Shown here: positions 44,101-55,665 of the stretch, piece after piece
Numbering within the stretch: position 1 is the first letter of the stretch
How the letters are laid out: every line of letters starts with the position of its first letter
Origin: Heterodera schachtii
Lineage: Eukaryota > Nematoda > Chromadorea > Rhabditida > Heteroderidae
NCBI GenBank assembly: GCA_023374025.1
Contig: SIJG01000025.1
Span: 383,137-447,136, forward strand
Length of the DNA stretch: 64,000 nucleotides
Direction: 5' to 3'
Notes under the pieces: model-generated
Told to the model about the DNA's origin: nothing
Seen by the model: the letters and a program-made list of their open reading frames with translations, nothing else
Database searches by the model: none
Position numbers and translations under genes: made by a program

Positions 44101-47100
44101 GCCAAATTGAGCAGCTGTTCCACGCGCAAATCGATCGGTGGTACGTTTGATTCTCGATTGATCAATTCATTGAGTTCATTAATTACACTGAAACCGATCA
44201 TTTTGCTTTTCTCTTGTGTCGGGTACTCGAGATGGAAAACCGACAAGAAAAACATTGGGAAAGAACTCGAGAATTTTGACCGGGAATTGGGCCGAGATCA
44301 AGCCTTGTGACCATAAACTGATCAATTGGAGACTCTCGAGCAGGATTAATCCATCAGGTTCATTCCCGGCCTTGCCCTCTCCGTGCTGTTCTTGGCCCTG
44401 TCCGGACTGTTCCAGGCGTTGGCCATGCCGCGGCTGTTGACCACGCTGGCCACGTTGGCACTTGCGTTGGCACTGATGTTTCTGCTACTTCTTGGGCTTT
44501 ACGTCAGCTGTTGTGAGGTATCATTTTTTGTGGGGGGGGGGGGCTTTGATAATAACGGAGATAATACGGAAATTTTTAAATTTTCCCGGACCAAGACTTT
44601 GATCGTTAGGTATTCTCGACCTGTTTTCTCGTTACTTTCCCTCGTTTAGAGCTTTTGCCAATTCGTTACCCGAACATCAATCGGCCGTTCCGTCACTGTA
44701 CTGCTCGTACTCTCCCTACTTTCCATCTGCGGAATCGCCAATTCGGTCAGTGCCACTGAGTTTTGCACTCTGATTAGAAGTTGGTCAGTTTTACAAAATG
44801 CCCTCTGGTCTGATCAGTGATCAAAATGGCAGCCCGTCTTTCCCTCTTTCCGATCACATTGCTTTTTTCTCTCTTCCAGTTCTCCTGCCCTTCATCTCTC
44901 GCCGTTTCTTCCTCTCCATCCGCTTCCGTCTGCCTCCCTGTGCACTTTCCTTCGCTGTCTTTCACTCTCTGGATGCTCCAGTTTGTTTCGCTTTCTTTCT
45001 TTATATCGCCATGTCTCTGTCTCTCTCCCATTCTCTCAGTTCCGCCGTGTTCCCGCGCTTTCCCTCTGTGCTCCTGTTGCCTCTGCTTCTCTCCGCCGTC
45101 GCTGTACTCTCTGTGCATCTTTTTCTCTCCCATCCGTCCCTCTACACTCTCTCGACCCCTTTTGTACGGCTTGAACTTCTGCTCGCTCTGCTCACCCTGG
45201 CTCTGCTGCTTTTCCTCAACTCGCGCCGTAACGAACTTCTTCTCCGCATGGATTTTCTGGCCATGCTCCGTGCCATGGAGGTAGGTCTGCTTGTCAGTCC
45301 CGGGGTTGCTGCCGCCATTCCCGACTGTCCCTCCCACTCTCGACACCCTATTTTCTCAAATAATCTTGGGCTAACATAATAAAATCCTCTTGATCCCCCA
45401 CGGGGTTCTGATTAATTCCCCCCTCGAGAATGATCACTGATCAGAAACTGCCCCCGCTGTTTAGGATGATCAGCGATTGCAGCGGACTGAGTTTCTCAAC
45501 GATCAAATTCTTCACAACGGTTGGCACTTCCTTTTTCGTGAATCCTTTGACATTTTGCCGCCTCCAAATTTAGCTTTGCCCGCCCATATTGCGCTTAATT
45601 ATGCGTCCCGTACTGAACCGTTCGTGCATTTGTGTCCGTCCGTTGGCGTTTTGTGCGCCCGACTTGGCCAAGCGGGCGATTGGGTGGGCGAATTTGGTTT
45701 CGATCGGCTGAACCGAATTGTGTGCGACATGGACCAAAGGTTGGCACAGCTCAGCGAGCATCGGCTGGAGAAAGTGCGAAGTGCGCATTCCGTCTACGTG
45801 GTAAGAAATGCCGAACGAAAAAAAGTCATGGGCGGGATTCGAGAATGTGACGAAAAAACCGGGGATTAATTGGCCGGGAGTCGGGAATGAAGTCGAGATT
45901 TGGAAGCTGGGACCAGAATTTCGGAAACTAAATCCAGTGGATTTTGTCGCTGCTTTGGCCTAATAATAAAATTATGCCATTTAGGCGGACAAAGAGAAAA
46001 ATTAATTGAGTTGGATTTGGATTTCTCGAAATTGGCTTATTAGAATTTTCGTCCAATGCTTTTCCTTTTTGCTGTTCAGGTGGCATGCGGAATTTTGCCG
46101 GAATTGGCCCGAAATGTGAGGCGACATTTGTCCCCAATTAATGGTCCTGCTCATATCCATCTTTTTTTGACCAGGTCCACGACACTCCGTGCACCATCGG
46201 TGAACAGCTCGCTGTTCTGGCCGAATTTGCACAGGAAATTGAGGTACAATTTGTCCGGTAGAGCTTCTCAAATTTTTTTGCTCACGAAATCTTATGGGCT
46301 ACGCCTTGTCTCTAGGCCTGTTTTTTTAGGCCTCATTGGTTTTTCAAAAAATTGCCTCATTTGTATATAAAGTACCAGACCTAAATCTTGATTCATAAAT
46401 ATTTAAAAAATTATTAATTTGAATTAATTTCAAAAGTTCCGACTTACGAACTTCGAAATTCCTTAGCCCGTAAAATGCTTGTCATACATTTATCATTGGC
46501 ATTGACATAGCGCTGCTACAGCACCCATCGGATCGGTTGATCAGCAACTTTGGCATTTTAATTTTTTGCAGAAGATGGCCGATTCCGAGGGGTTAGACAT
46601 TGCCATCGGATTGGACTGTGGCACGGCACTTTCTGTGGTGGTCGGATGGGACGGGCCGCGCTATGAGCTGTGGGGACAGCCCAACACGCGGGCAAAGGTG
46701 CCTTAAGCAAAAGATAGACAGAGTTTAGGAAAAGCCTGAAATATGAAAATGATCAGACAAAAAACGCAATCAAAATTCGCAAATTTAAATGGGAATTTGT
46801 GTCATTTTGCCAAAGTGTTCAGAAATTGATGGAGGCGGCCTCTGCGCTGGGAGGCGACTGTTTGTTGCTTTCGGAGGAAGTGTACTCGGCACTGAGACCA
46901 CGGGCACAGTTCAGCTTCGACGAACAGAGCGCACTGAGGTCAATTGGGCGTACGGGGCCAAATCCAAGCTTATGTAATCCGGCCACATTCAAAGATCTCT
47001 TCATTTTTTTAAATGGAAATTTGGCAGAGCGCGACTCATTAGGATACTTTCGGAAATTTACTTATCATTTTGATCAGTCAGTGACGCTTAGCAGGAATAA

Positions 47101-48448
47101 GCCTAAATGGAAATGATCTGATTATATAGTGAATGCTTGTTAGCATTTTCTGGTCACTCGCATGTTCTTAATCGATCGCCCTTTTCAGCGTTGCCCCGGG
47201 GCTTGTCGCCTATTCGCTTCTCCGCCCGCACCAGTCGCAGCCCAATTCCGCTGAGCAACTGCCTCAACATTTGGTGCCATCGGCGTTGGCACCGCCGCCG
47301 CCGCCCCATCGGAGAAGCGGCGGTGAAAGTGATCGGAACAACAACGAAAACATCGGCGGAGGAACTGACCGGTGGCGAACCAATGAGAGAAGGTAATCAT
47401 TGCTCGAAACAAAAAAATGGTCGAGAGTGGGCTTAAGATTTACGGTAGATTCCTGAATTACTGTGCCATTTACAGTGCCGAAATGCGACAGCCTCCGCTC
47501 TCTTCTCCACAATTGCATCAGCCCAATTTCGGCACTGATCTGATGACTGATCTGAGTCCGTGCTCTTCCTCCGGCGCTTTGCTTTTGCCCCCAAATTGGA
47601 CAGGTGGTACTTTTATTTTCAGTGCCATTTACATTTTTAATTTTGTTTTTTTCCATGTCTCCATTTGAAACCGAAATATGGCACTCGTTGAATCTGAAAT
47701 GGCTATTATCCCGAGAGCTCTTATCCAAGGCCTAGAGAATTTCAGATCTTTTTCTTCAATCTCGGCTTATTCCTTCCCGTCATTAGGGGGTGATGCCGAT
47801 GGCGTCGTTGGCACTACTGCTGGCGGTTCCGACCCGCTGCTTCGCCACATTCGGGCCAATCCATTGGCAGAAATGGCCGAATTGTTCAACTCCATGCACT
47901 CTTCCCTCTCCTCCGAGCTGTTCTCCGTCGACCTGATAAGTGCCGAGACGGACTCCGAGTTGGAATGGGTGACGCCCGAAATGATCGCAGCCGGCGCCAA
48001 TGGGCAGGACAATCGGCACGAGAATTTTTATTCGAATCCCCAGGGCATGCCGTATCACATAATACAGAATTTCATGTCGAAAGTCAGGCGTTTTATCAAA
48101 ATTGTCTGTAGTTTCTGTACGTATCGTACCCGGATATTTACCGTAATTCCTGCCGCGCCCTCTGCCCATCAGTCGGATTAAGAAATGTTTATTCCGGCTT
48201 TTTTTCTCAGGCATTTGGCCTCTTCTGCTGCTGTTACTTCTGATCAGCCAATAGCACAAAATATTCTTTCCTCTGCCGATGAAATGCCTAAAAAGAACGG
48301 TGGCACCCATCAACAAATTGCCAAATTTTATAAAGCGGAAAGGGCACGGCAATACTCAGATTTCTCTGAAGTGGAGAGCCAAGACGGCAAATTTTATTGG
48401 AAAGGGGCGGCCGTTAGGAAGAGAAGGTGAGAACGGAGAAATCAGTAA

Positions 48449-48485
<37 letters not shown>

Positions 48486-50560
48486 AGTAAGCGAAAGAGC
48501 GTGAGAAGGATCAATCATAAAAAAGAGAGAATTGATCAGTGGGTAAATAAAAAGAAAAAATCAGTCGGTAAAACGGTAGCGGTTTCAACTAAGTCAATTA
48601 ATAAATAGACAGAGTCTGTAAAAAGAGAGCATCTAATCACTATTCATTTGTGAGTTAGTTAAGCAAATTAGGAAAATTCGTGCTGTTCCGCTTCGAAATG
48701 GGCCATTGTTGCCGAAGGATTGGCGGAGCAGTGCCAACACATCGACGGCGGGGTCAAGGCTTTCACTGGAGCAAGAAGCGAGTGCACTGGACAAACTCAA
48801 CTCGGCGGCACGAAGAGTTGACCGAATGCTAAGGGTAAGAAGCGGGGGGGGGGGGGGGGGTGGCACGGACGAATTCGGGCGGCACACAGAAACCAGCGGA
48901 AGCGATTGGACTCTTTCGCATTTTTAAAAATTACTGGGTTTTTCTTGGATCGGTACCATGATTTACCGGCTTGCTAGACTCATAGGTTTCGAGACTCACA
49001 AATTGCCATTAAAGGAATTGGCCGGGATGAACGACGGACAGTCGGCAGAAGCGGTGAGTGTCAGCGCAGTCGAATGCGTACCGTTTCCGCTTCCTAACGG
49101 AGGCGGCGGCGCCAGTGATGGACAACCGCCAGAAACCGCCGAAATAAATGGAGAGGAACAGAAGGAGCCAAAATTGGGGCTGCGATGTCGCGAGGAAAGC
49201 GGTGGCATACTGTCGGAGTACGATAACAACAACAACAATTACGGTACTGAGATGGATGTTGGAGGATGGACGACGGAGGAGGAAAAGCAGCAGGGACAAC
49301 GGGGGAGGAGAAGGGACAGCGGAGACGACGGCACCACCGGTCTTTGGCATGCGAGTTGGGAGAGTCGGCTGGAGATGGTCAGACGGAAACTGATGGTTAT
49401 GAACAAGCGGCACGGCACCTCTGGGACGACGGGCGGTGGAAGGCGTGGCACGGCGGGAGGGCGCGAAGCGGACCAGCGGCAGGGCGCCATGACGGGCGGA
49501 GGGGGCGACGAAGCTGATATTAGCTGTAGTTGTTCGTCAATGGCATCTTCGGTAAGGGAGCGCTAAAGGAGCGAGGGGGGGGGGGGCTAAATTGAGGCAA
49601 AACGTCAACAAATGGGAAAATCGGACAAAAGGCCGACAAGATCATTCCGTTGGTCCGAGTTGGTCTTTTTTCCACGTTTTATTTGCCATTGGTTTTTTCA
49701 CATGACAATCCCCTATTTTAAACAACAGAATGGCTTTTCCTCCACCTTTGGTCAGCACCACATTTTGTCAGCCTCCCACCACCAAAATGCTTCTCAGCTG
49801 CCGCTGCTCGGCGATTCCGCGCTTCGCTGGCGGCAGTCTGCCCACTCCATTGGCTACGATAACGGTATCGTATGGCTACGATAACGGTATCGTACACCCC
49901 CAGCACTACAGTAGGGATGATGCAGTCATTTTTTGTATTTGACGCTTCGCTGTTGAAGTTTGGTGAGCATTAGTGCTGCTCGAGAGTTGAAATGGAGAGT
50001 CGAGACCGAAACCCAAAAAAATAAGGAAAACAAATCGTTCTATTACTCCCCCCCCCCGCCCTCTGGTCAGAGTATGAAATTGCATCTGTACCGGTCTCGT
50101 CCTGTTCCTCCTTCACTGGGATGAGTGTTGAGACGGGCGCCGACGAAGACGACGACGGAAGCGGCGAACTTCTCGCAATTCCTTCTCCGTCCGCAATTGC
50201 CGCCCCTTTGGCGGGGGCACAACAGAAACAAAGTGTTGGCCAATTCGCCAAATTTATGCCAATCGATTCGGAGGACGGCGGCGACGATGCCAACGAAAGG
50301 GAAGGGAAAAGTGAAGAGGGACAAATGGCCAACGGAGGAGGACAAATGGCGGAAGGGGCGTCGCTGAGAAGCCAAATGCTTAGGCTGAGCAAGTAATTTG
50401 GCGATATTTTCGTAAAAAGATTTTCCGACAAAAAATAAAATATTTGATGGCATTTTCCCGCAGAGATATCCGTGCCAATTTTGGCGATTTCCCTCTCGCC
50501 AATTTCTCCGATGAATTCGACTTGGAGGAGCCAACGAACAGCAGCAGAAGGAACATTTGA
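41198..50560 (+). CDS. membrane adenylyl cyclase (class III, two-domain) with degenerate catalytic residues
   Basis: Firm exons: 41198-41320 (RPFGDAQLEALFNHKQLHR, the pre-TM1 motif), 41396-41515 and 41809-42083 (first membrane block), 42352-42501, 42625-42734, 42825-43058 and from 43295 (C1 domain: VIFARFHGLASVLAQ, LLNELDLRIGRLAKLHGLLL, ISGVPEARADHALVACRFAF, VRVGIGSGSLSGGIVGARRW), 43866-44140 (LRFADRQIEQLFHAQIDRW), 44358-44517, 44650-44745 and about 44880-45280 (second membrane block), 45465-45519, 45574-45800, 46080-46115, 46175-46243, 46572-46697 and 46823-46938 (C2: LNRIVCDMDQRLAQLSEHRL, IAIGLDCGTALSVVVGW), then a long low-complexity tail from 47189 to the TGA ending about 50560. Adenylyl cyclases make cAMP from ATP at the plasma membrane under G-protein control. 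The first C1 metal-binding Asp is Arg here and several C2 adenine/ribose contacts are changed, so activity is doubtful. The long tail resembles AC9-type cyclases. The 5' end is not fixed. Confidence 0.85.
49855..49896 (+). repeat. tandem 22-bp repeat with TACGATA-ACGG-TATCGTA palindrome
   Basis: Two consecutive copies of GGCTACGATAACGGTATCGT, each a perfect 7-bp-arm palindrome around ACGG, sit at the end of an open stretch (RWRQSAHSIGYDNGIV) in the cyclase tail. Each copy contains a possible donor CG/GTATCG. Confidence 0.6.
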
Positions 50561-51215
50561 ATCAAAAAATTCGGGTGTAATTACCAGAAAATGAAATGGA
50601 CAACCGAAGAAAGAAAATCCAAATTTGTTAGGGCGGAAAATTTTATGGAAATCCAAATTGAGCTAAATGGCCTTTTTTTACCCCCTAATGATCCGAAAAT
50701 TTTCTCGAGAATTTTATTTAAATGGTAAATTATGTCAAAAGGAAGCAAAAAAGTAGCAAATTTCGTTTTTTTCGGTCGTTTTGCACTAAAAAAATAACAT
50801 TTTTAAGTTAATTTTTAATTTTTTTTTTTAAACCAATTTAATACCGTATTTAAACATAGAGGAATTTAATGAAATTTTTGCCCTCAGTTTGGAAAAAGTT
50901 ATTTTTAATATGCAATTTTATGTGCATATTTCGCGATTTTCGGTCCATCTTTTATGCCCACAATTCGCGATTTTATCTTTCTTCATTCGATTTGCCGCCC
51001 TATTGTTAATGTAAATGATCTTTAAACGAAGTGCCATTTTATGTACATAGCATACTTTTACATATGTTAAAAACAAAAATATAAATAAGATTAAAAAATT
51101 TAAAGAAAAATTTGCAAAAGGTTCAATCGCAAAAGCAAATCCAATTAAAAAATCAAGTAAATGAAATTTTTGTTCAGCATAAAAGTTTTAGGTTATGAGT
51201 CGAATAACTTTTTAG
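50561..51215. other. intergenic AT-rich DNA downstream of the cyclase
   Basis: About 650 bp of AT-rich sequence with T and A runs (50800-50835, 51060-51150) and no open frame of note. It presumably includes the cyclase 3' UTR. Confidence 0.5.
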
Positions 51216-51223
51216 GTGTGGGC

Positions 51224-52039
51224 CAGGGGTGGGGCGCGCACAGAAAAAAACCGCGGCCGCGCATCGCGCATTCAAATTGCCGCGGATCGCGGATCGCGCA
51301 ATTATTCAAAATTTTACCAAATTTTTAAACAATTTTAATTTTTTTTTTTTGAAAAGAAATAAGCAATTCGTAAATTTCAGCGCATTTGGGACAGAAAATC
51401 AGATTTTTAACAATTTTTTTATGCCGCATGTTTCCAAAAAGTTTTGAGAAATGGGTGAGGGGAGAGGGTCCGGCGGTGCCGATAGGCGCCGCCGGAAAAT
51501 TTTTTTGTAATTTCGTTCTGATTTGTTCACCAAAAAGGGCAATTTTCGCAAATAAAAGCCAAGCGATGACTACTATTTTGCCTTTAAAAATTCTTTTTTT
51601 GCGGCGAATTTTTTCAAAAAAACTTTGGGAGATGGACAGGGGCATCCGGCGGTGCCGGTAGGCGCCGCCGGGAAAATTTTTTTAAATTTTTAATGCGATT
51701 TGTTAACAGATTTTGTCCAAAAATGGCCAAATTTTTTCTCAATCTTATATTTTCTTCGTAAAATAGTGATATTCTGACATAAAATTTCAAAATTATCTTA
51801 TTTTTTACATAAACAAATACTTATTTTTTATAATATTAAAATAAAAAACAATCGCTTCGATAAATAATTTTTTTTAATTGGTCCAAAATTGCCGCGGAGT
51901 CCCAAATTCCGCGCATCGCGCAAAAAAAAAACCGCGCCCGCGCATTTGATTTGCCGCGGCCGCGACCGCGGATCGCGCAAAAAAAAATGCCGCGAATCGC
52001 GGATCGCACATCGCGCATCGCGGCGCGGCCCCAGCCCTG
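51224..52039. mobile_element. hAT-like non-autonomous element with exact 8-bp TSD GTGTGGGC
   Basis: The inverted ends are CAGGGGTGGGGC and GCCCCAGCCCTG, flanked by an exact GTGTGGGC duplication (51216-51223 and 52040-52047). Subterminal zones at both ends are rich in GCGCATCGCGCA/CCGCGGATCGCG words. The centre carries two GC-rich hairpin motifs (about 51470 and 51647) like those in the 23.8-kb element. It is 816 bp long with no transposase frame. CAGGGGTGGGGC-like ends plus an 8-bp TSD are typical of hAT. Confidence 0.85.
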
Positions 52040-52115
52040 GTGTGGGCTCAACTGGAATGGCACAAAACTGAAATTTTTTGTCCAAAATTCTGTCAAAAAG
52101 ATTTATATTTGTGGC

Positions 52116-52440
52116 CAAGGGCGTAGGCAGTGGGGGGGGGGGGGGGGCTGAGGGGCTAAAGCCGCCCCCCCCCCCCCCCCGAAACCCAAAAAAGTAAATT
52201 TTCAGTAAATTTTTTGAAATTTTAAGCAATTTTCTTAACAAAATTGAATTTAAATACTCAAAAATTTTCCCGGCGGCGCCTACCGGCACCGCCGGACCCC
52301 CATTTTACCATATTTTTGAAAAATGAAACCAAAATGGCAAAATAGTAGTAATTTTGGCGAAAAATTTTGCAAAATACACCCCTAAAAATCGAATTTTGAC
52401 TTCAGCCCCCTCCGAAGCCAAGGGTCTGGCTACGCCCTTG
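52116..52440. mobile_element. hAT-type MITE with CAAGGGCGTAG ends
   Basis: The left end CAAGGGCGTAGGCAG is the near-exact inverse of the right end CTGGCTACGCCCTTG, a common hAT terminus. The 325-bp interior has G15 and C14 runs close together, able to pair, and one inverted copy of the GC-rich hairpin motif (about 52268-52296). No matching 8-bp flank was found, so the insertion has decayed or been rearranged. Confidence 0.7.
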
Positions 52441-52932
52441 GACAAAGGGAGGATGTTCTCGATCAGAATATTAATTTAGAAATTCTAAAGTCCTTAAATT
52501 CAATTGAGCCAAAATTAATTTATAAATTCGATAGCCCTAAGAATTCTTTATTTATCTTTAAAATTTCATTGTTTCAAAAAAGTTTTGGCCAAAAATCTGA
52601 CTCAAGATTTTTTGAAATTTTGTGACATTAACATATTGACAATTTTATAAAAAAAATTTCTAAATAAATGTTCTGATAGAGAACACCTAGAGCTATTAAG
52701 CCAAGTTGTGAATTTATATGTCTTATATATTTTTGTTTTCCTACAACTTGGCAGTTTTTAAAAAACGCCCATAGTGGGGTATTTAAGAAACGACTTATTG
52801 TTAGCACCACTGGGAATGGAACAAAACTGAAATTTTTTGTCCAAAATTCTGTATGGATACGACTCGGAAATACACGACCTTAAAAAAAGACACGATCACA
52901 TACTAATTTGACAAATTTAATGTTTGTATCCG

Positions 52933-53600
52933 GGGCCCGTAGAAAAAGAACGAGGTAAGGCTACCCGGGTAAGGTTACCCAGGTAGCCTTACCCAGGTAA
53001 CCTTACCCCTAGCTGCGGGTAAATTCGTAGTAAATGAATGTTACCCGGTTCTCCATTAGCCAACCCAAGCTGCGGGTAAGGTTACCCGTTACCCGGTTCT
53101 TTTTCTGCGGGTAGCATTAAAATTAGTTTTTATTAAATTTAATGGTATTTTTAAATAATAAAATTTATTTGAATTTTTCTATTCATTAACTGACGAAAGG
53201 GATCAAACCCATGCAAAAAAAAGTACTAATTTTTAACATTTCATAATTACGTTAAACATAAAAAATTTTAAATAAATTTTATATAAATGGATAGAGCATA
53301 GTTAGAAGTATTAATTATCAAAAGAAATTATTTTTGTAACTTTATTTGGAATTTTTAATAAATTTGAAAGGATGGTTACCCTGGTCCAACCCTGGGTAAG
53401 AATCTTACCCGCAGCTGAGGGTAAGGTTACCCGTTACCCGATTCTTTTTCTGCGGGTAAAAAGTTACCCGCAGCTGAGGGTTAGGTTACCCGGGTAAGGT
53501 TACCCCCAACTCGGGGTTGCTCTTTTACTACGGGTAACGGGTAAGGTTACCCGCAGCTGAGGGTAAGGTTACCCTTACCTCGTTCTTTTTCTACGGGCCC
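52933..53600. mobile_element. TIR element with GGGCCCGTAGAAAAAGAACG ends and GGTAACC-rich arms
   Basis: The left end GGGCCCGTAGAAAAAGAACG (then AGGTAAGG) is the exact inverse of the right end CGTTCTTTTTCTACGGGCCC. Both arms hold many alternating GGTAAGGTTACCC words, which are self-complementary. The central AT-rich part is shared with the truncated copy at 13141-13434. It is 668 bp long with no coding frame and no clear TSD by eye. Confidence 0.75.
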
Positions 53601-53794
53601 GGGTCTGGGACCCGATCGAGTAATTTTTTTTTCTTATTTGCTAAATCCTTATTCTTTGTATCAATTGAAAGTTTTAAAAATTTCTGGCTAAAAGCAACAG
53701 ACAAAAAATTTGATCAGACTGCTCCTTCATGGTAATCGGCCACCCCCAAAAGATGGTTTAATAGGAAAAATTCAACAAAAAAAAAACCCTAGAG

Positions 53795-54495
53795 GACGGG
53801 GTCTCTCTTTCTTCCCCCCGCCCCTTCTCTCTATATCCCTCTCTCTCTCTTCTCTTTCCCCCGTTCTCTCTCTCTCTCTTCCCTCTCCCCCCCCCCTTTC
53901 TCTTTCTCTCTTCCCTTTCCCCCATTCTCTATCTATTTCTCCCCCCCCCCCCTTTCTCTCTATCTCCATTTCTTTCTCTTCCCTCTCCCCCGTTCTCTCT
54001 ATCTCTCTCTTCCCTCTCCCACCTTTCTCTCTATCTCTCTCTCTATCTATCCTTCTCTCTACCCACGGCGCTATGTCTCTCTTTCGCTTTCCTCTCTCTC
54101 TTTCTTTCTATCTAGCAATTTCATTTTTAATGGATATTATTGAACAGAAAAAGCAATTTTTGAATCGATAAAAATAAAACAGATAGCAATAGGAGCAGCT
54201 TGCAAGAGAAATTGAAGGGCAGCGAGCATATTGTATTTGTGTTGGGATTATATTATGGAGGGACGAGAATGGCGAGACTAATTGACAGACAGAGAGAGAG
54301 AGAGAGAGAGAGAGAGTGTGGGGGGAGAAATGAGGGAGAGAAAGAAAAAGAGAATAAGGGAGAGGGAGCGAGGAGGAAAGAGAGAGATATAGATAATAAG
54401 GGGGAGGGAGTGAGAAAGAGAGAGAGATAGGGAGAGAGAGTGAGAGAGAGAGAAAGGGGAGAAAGGAAAGAAAGAGATAGAGAAAGAGAGAAGAC
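53795..54495. repeat. (CT)n-rich block followed by (GA)n-rich block in inverted arrangement
   Basis: 53795-54115 is almost pure pyrimidine (CTCTCTCT, CCCCC, TCTCTCTATCTC). 54285-54490 is almost pure purine (GAGAGAGAG). They are separated by about 170 bp of ordinary sequence, so the two arms could pair. Open frames on both strands are repeat artefacts. Confidence 0.75.
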
Positions 54496-55317
54496 GGCTG
54501 GCGGCGCAATGAATGGGAAGGTTCGATTAGTGTTTTACCCGGGAATTGAGCAAAAAAAAAATTTTTTTTGGTCGAGATTGTGCTTATTCGACCGAAATGA
54601 CGAAACTATCGCATGGAGAAAAACAAGAAAAAAATTTTCCAATTTGTGGTTTTACCAAGAACAAATAAATTTTTTTCAGATTTGGCGAAATGAATATTCA
54701 AACGTCAAAAAATTAAAAATATGCAAATTCAATTGGAATTCGAGGAAAATTTTCTCTTAAATAATATTTTAAAATGTTTGATAAATTGGAATAACTATGT
54801 CTCTGTTTTATAATTTTAAATATTTTTTTCATTTCGTATTTTAATTGAATTACGGAAATTTCACTTACTCTGTTTCTCTCACCTTTTCCATTTCATCCGA
54901 TTTCTGTATTATCTCTTTTCACTTCTTCATTCCTTCAATTTCAAGTGCTTGTTTACCCGGTGCTTCGCTGTGAAAAGACTGTGGAAAGTATGGAGAGCGA
55001 CAGAGAAAGGCGAATGTGTGGGACGATGAATTTGTGGTGAGTGTACGCCGAATGGCGTACGCTGTTGGGGCCCATCCGTATAAAAAGGGCGCACTGCCCT
55101 CACAAAATCCCCAGTGTGGTGTTCAGTCCGCTCGCCAGCAGAGCAGCAGCAAGAGAAAGGGAAGGGGAACTCTGATGAGAGTTCTCTCATCTTTCTGCTG
55201 CTGGCGATGGTCTGAGCAAAAAGTGTTTTGGTCGGTGTTGTGTTGCTGAGGGGGGAAGTGGAGAAAGGGGACGAGGAGGAGGACGAAGAGAAGGACCAAC
55301 GGCGACGACAACCCGTG

Positions 55318-55665
55318 ACCACTCTCTCGGCACTGCTCTCGCTTCTCTCATTCTCCCACACTCTCTCGGCACTGCTCTCGCTTCTCTCATTCTCCCACAC
55401 TCTCTCGGCACTGCTCTCATTATCCCACACTCTCTCGGCACTGCTCTCATTCTCCCACACTCTCTCGGCACTGCTCTCATTCTCCCACACTCTCTCGGCA
55501 CTGCTCTCGCTTCTCATTATCCCACTCTCTCGGCACTGCTCTCGCTTCTCATTATCCCACTCTCTCGGCACGGCTCTCGCTTCTCTCATTATCCCACTCT
55601 CTCGGCACGGCTCTCGCTTCTCTCATTATCCCACTCTCTCGGCACGGCTCTCGCTTCCTTCATTC
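55318..55665. repeat. minisatellite, CTCTCTCGGCACTGCTCTC-based unit
   Basis: About nine tandem copies of a 30-40-bp unit with core ACTCTCTCGGCACTGCTCTC and a variable tail (CATTCTCCCAC or CGCTTCTCATTATCCC). The later copies read GGCACGGCTCTC. Both strands stay open because of the repeat, which is not evidence of a gene. Pyrimidine-rich DNA continues to about 55870. Confidence 0.85.

Noticed and set aside
52940..53590. GGTAAGGTTACCC repeats as telomere-like DNA
   Set aside because: The nematode telomere repeat is TTAGGC; here the words are self-complementary, irregular and bounded by inverted termini, which fits a TIR element.
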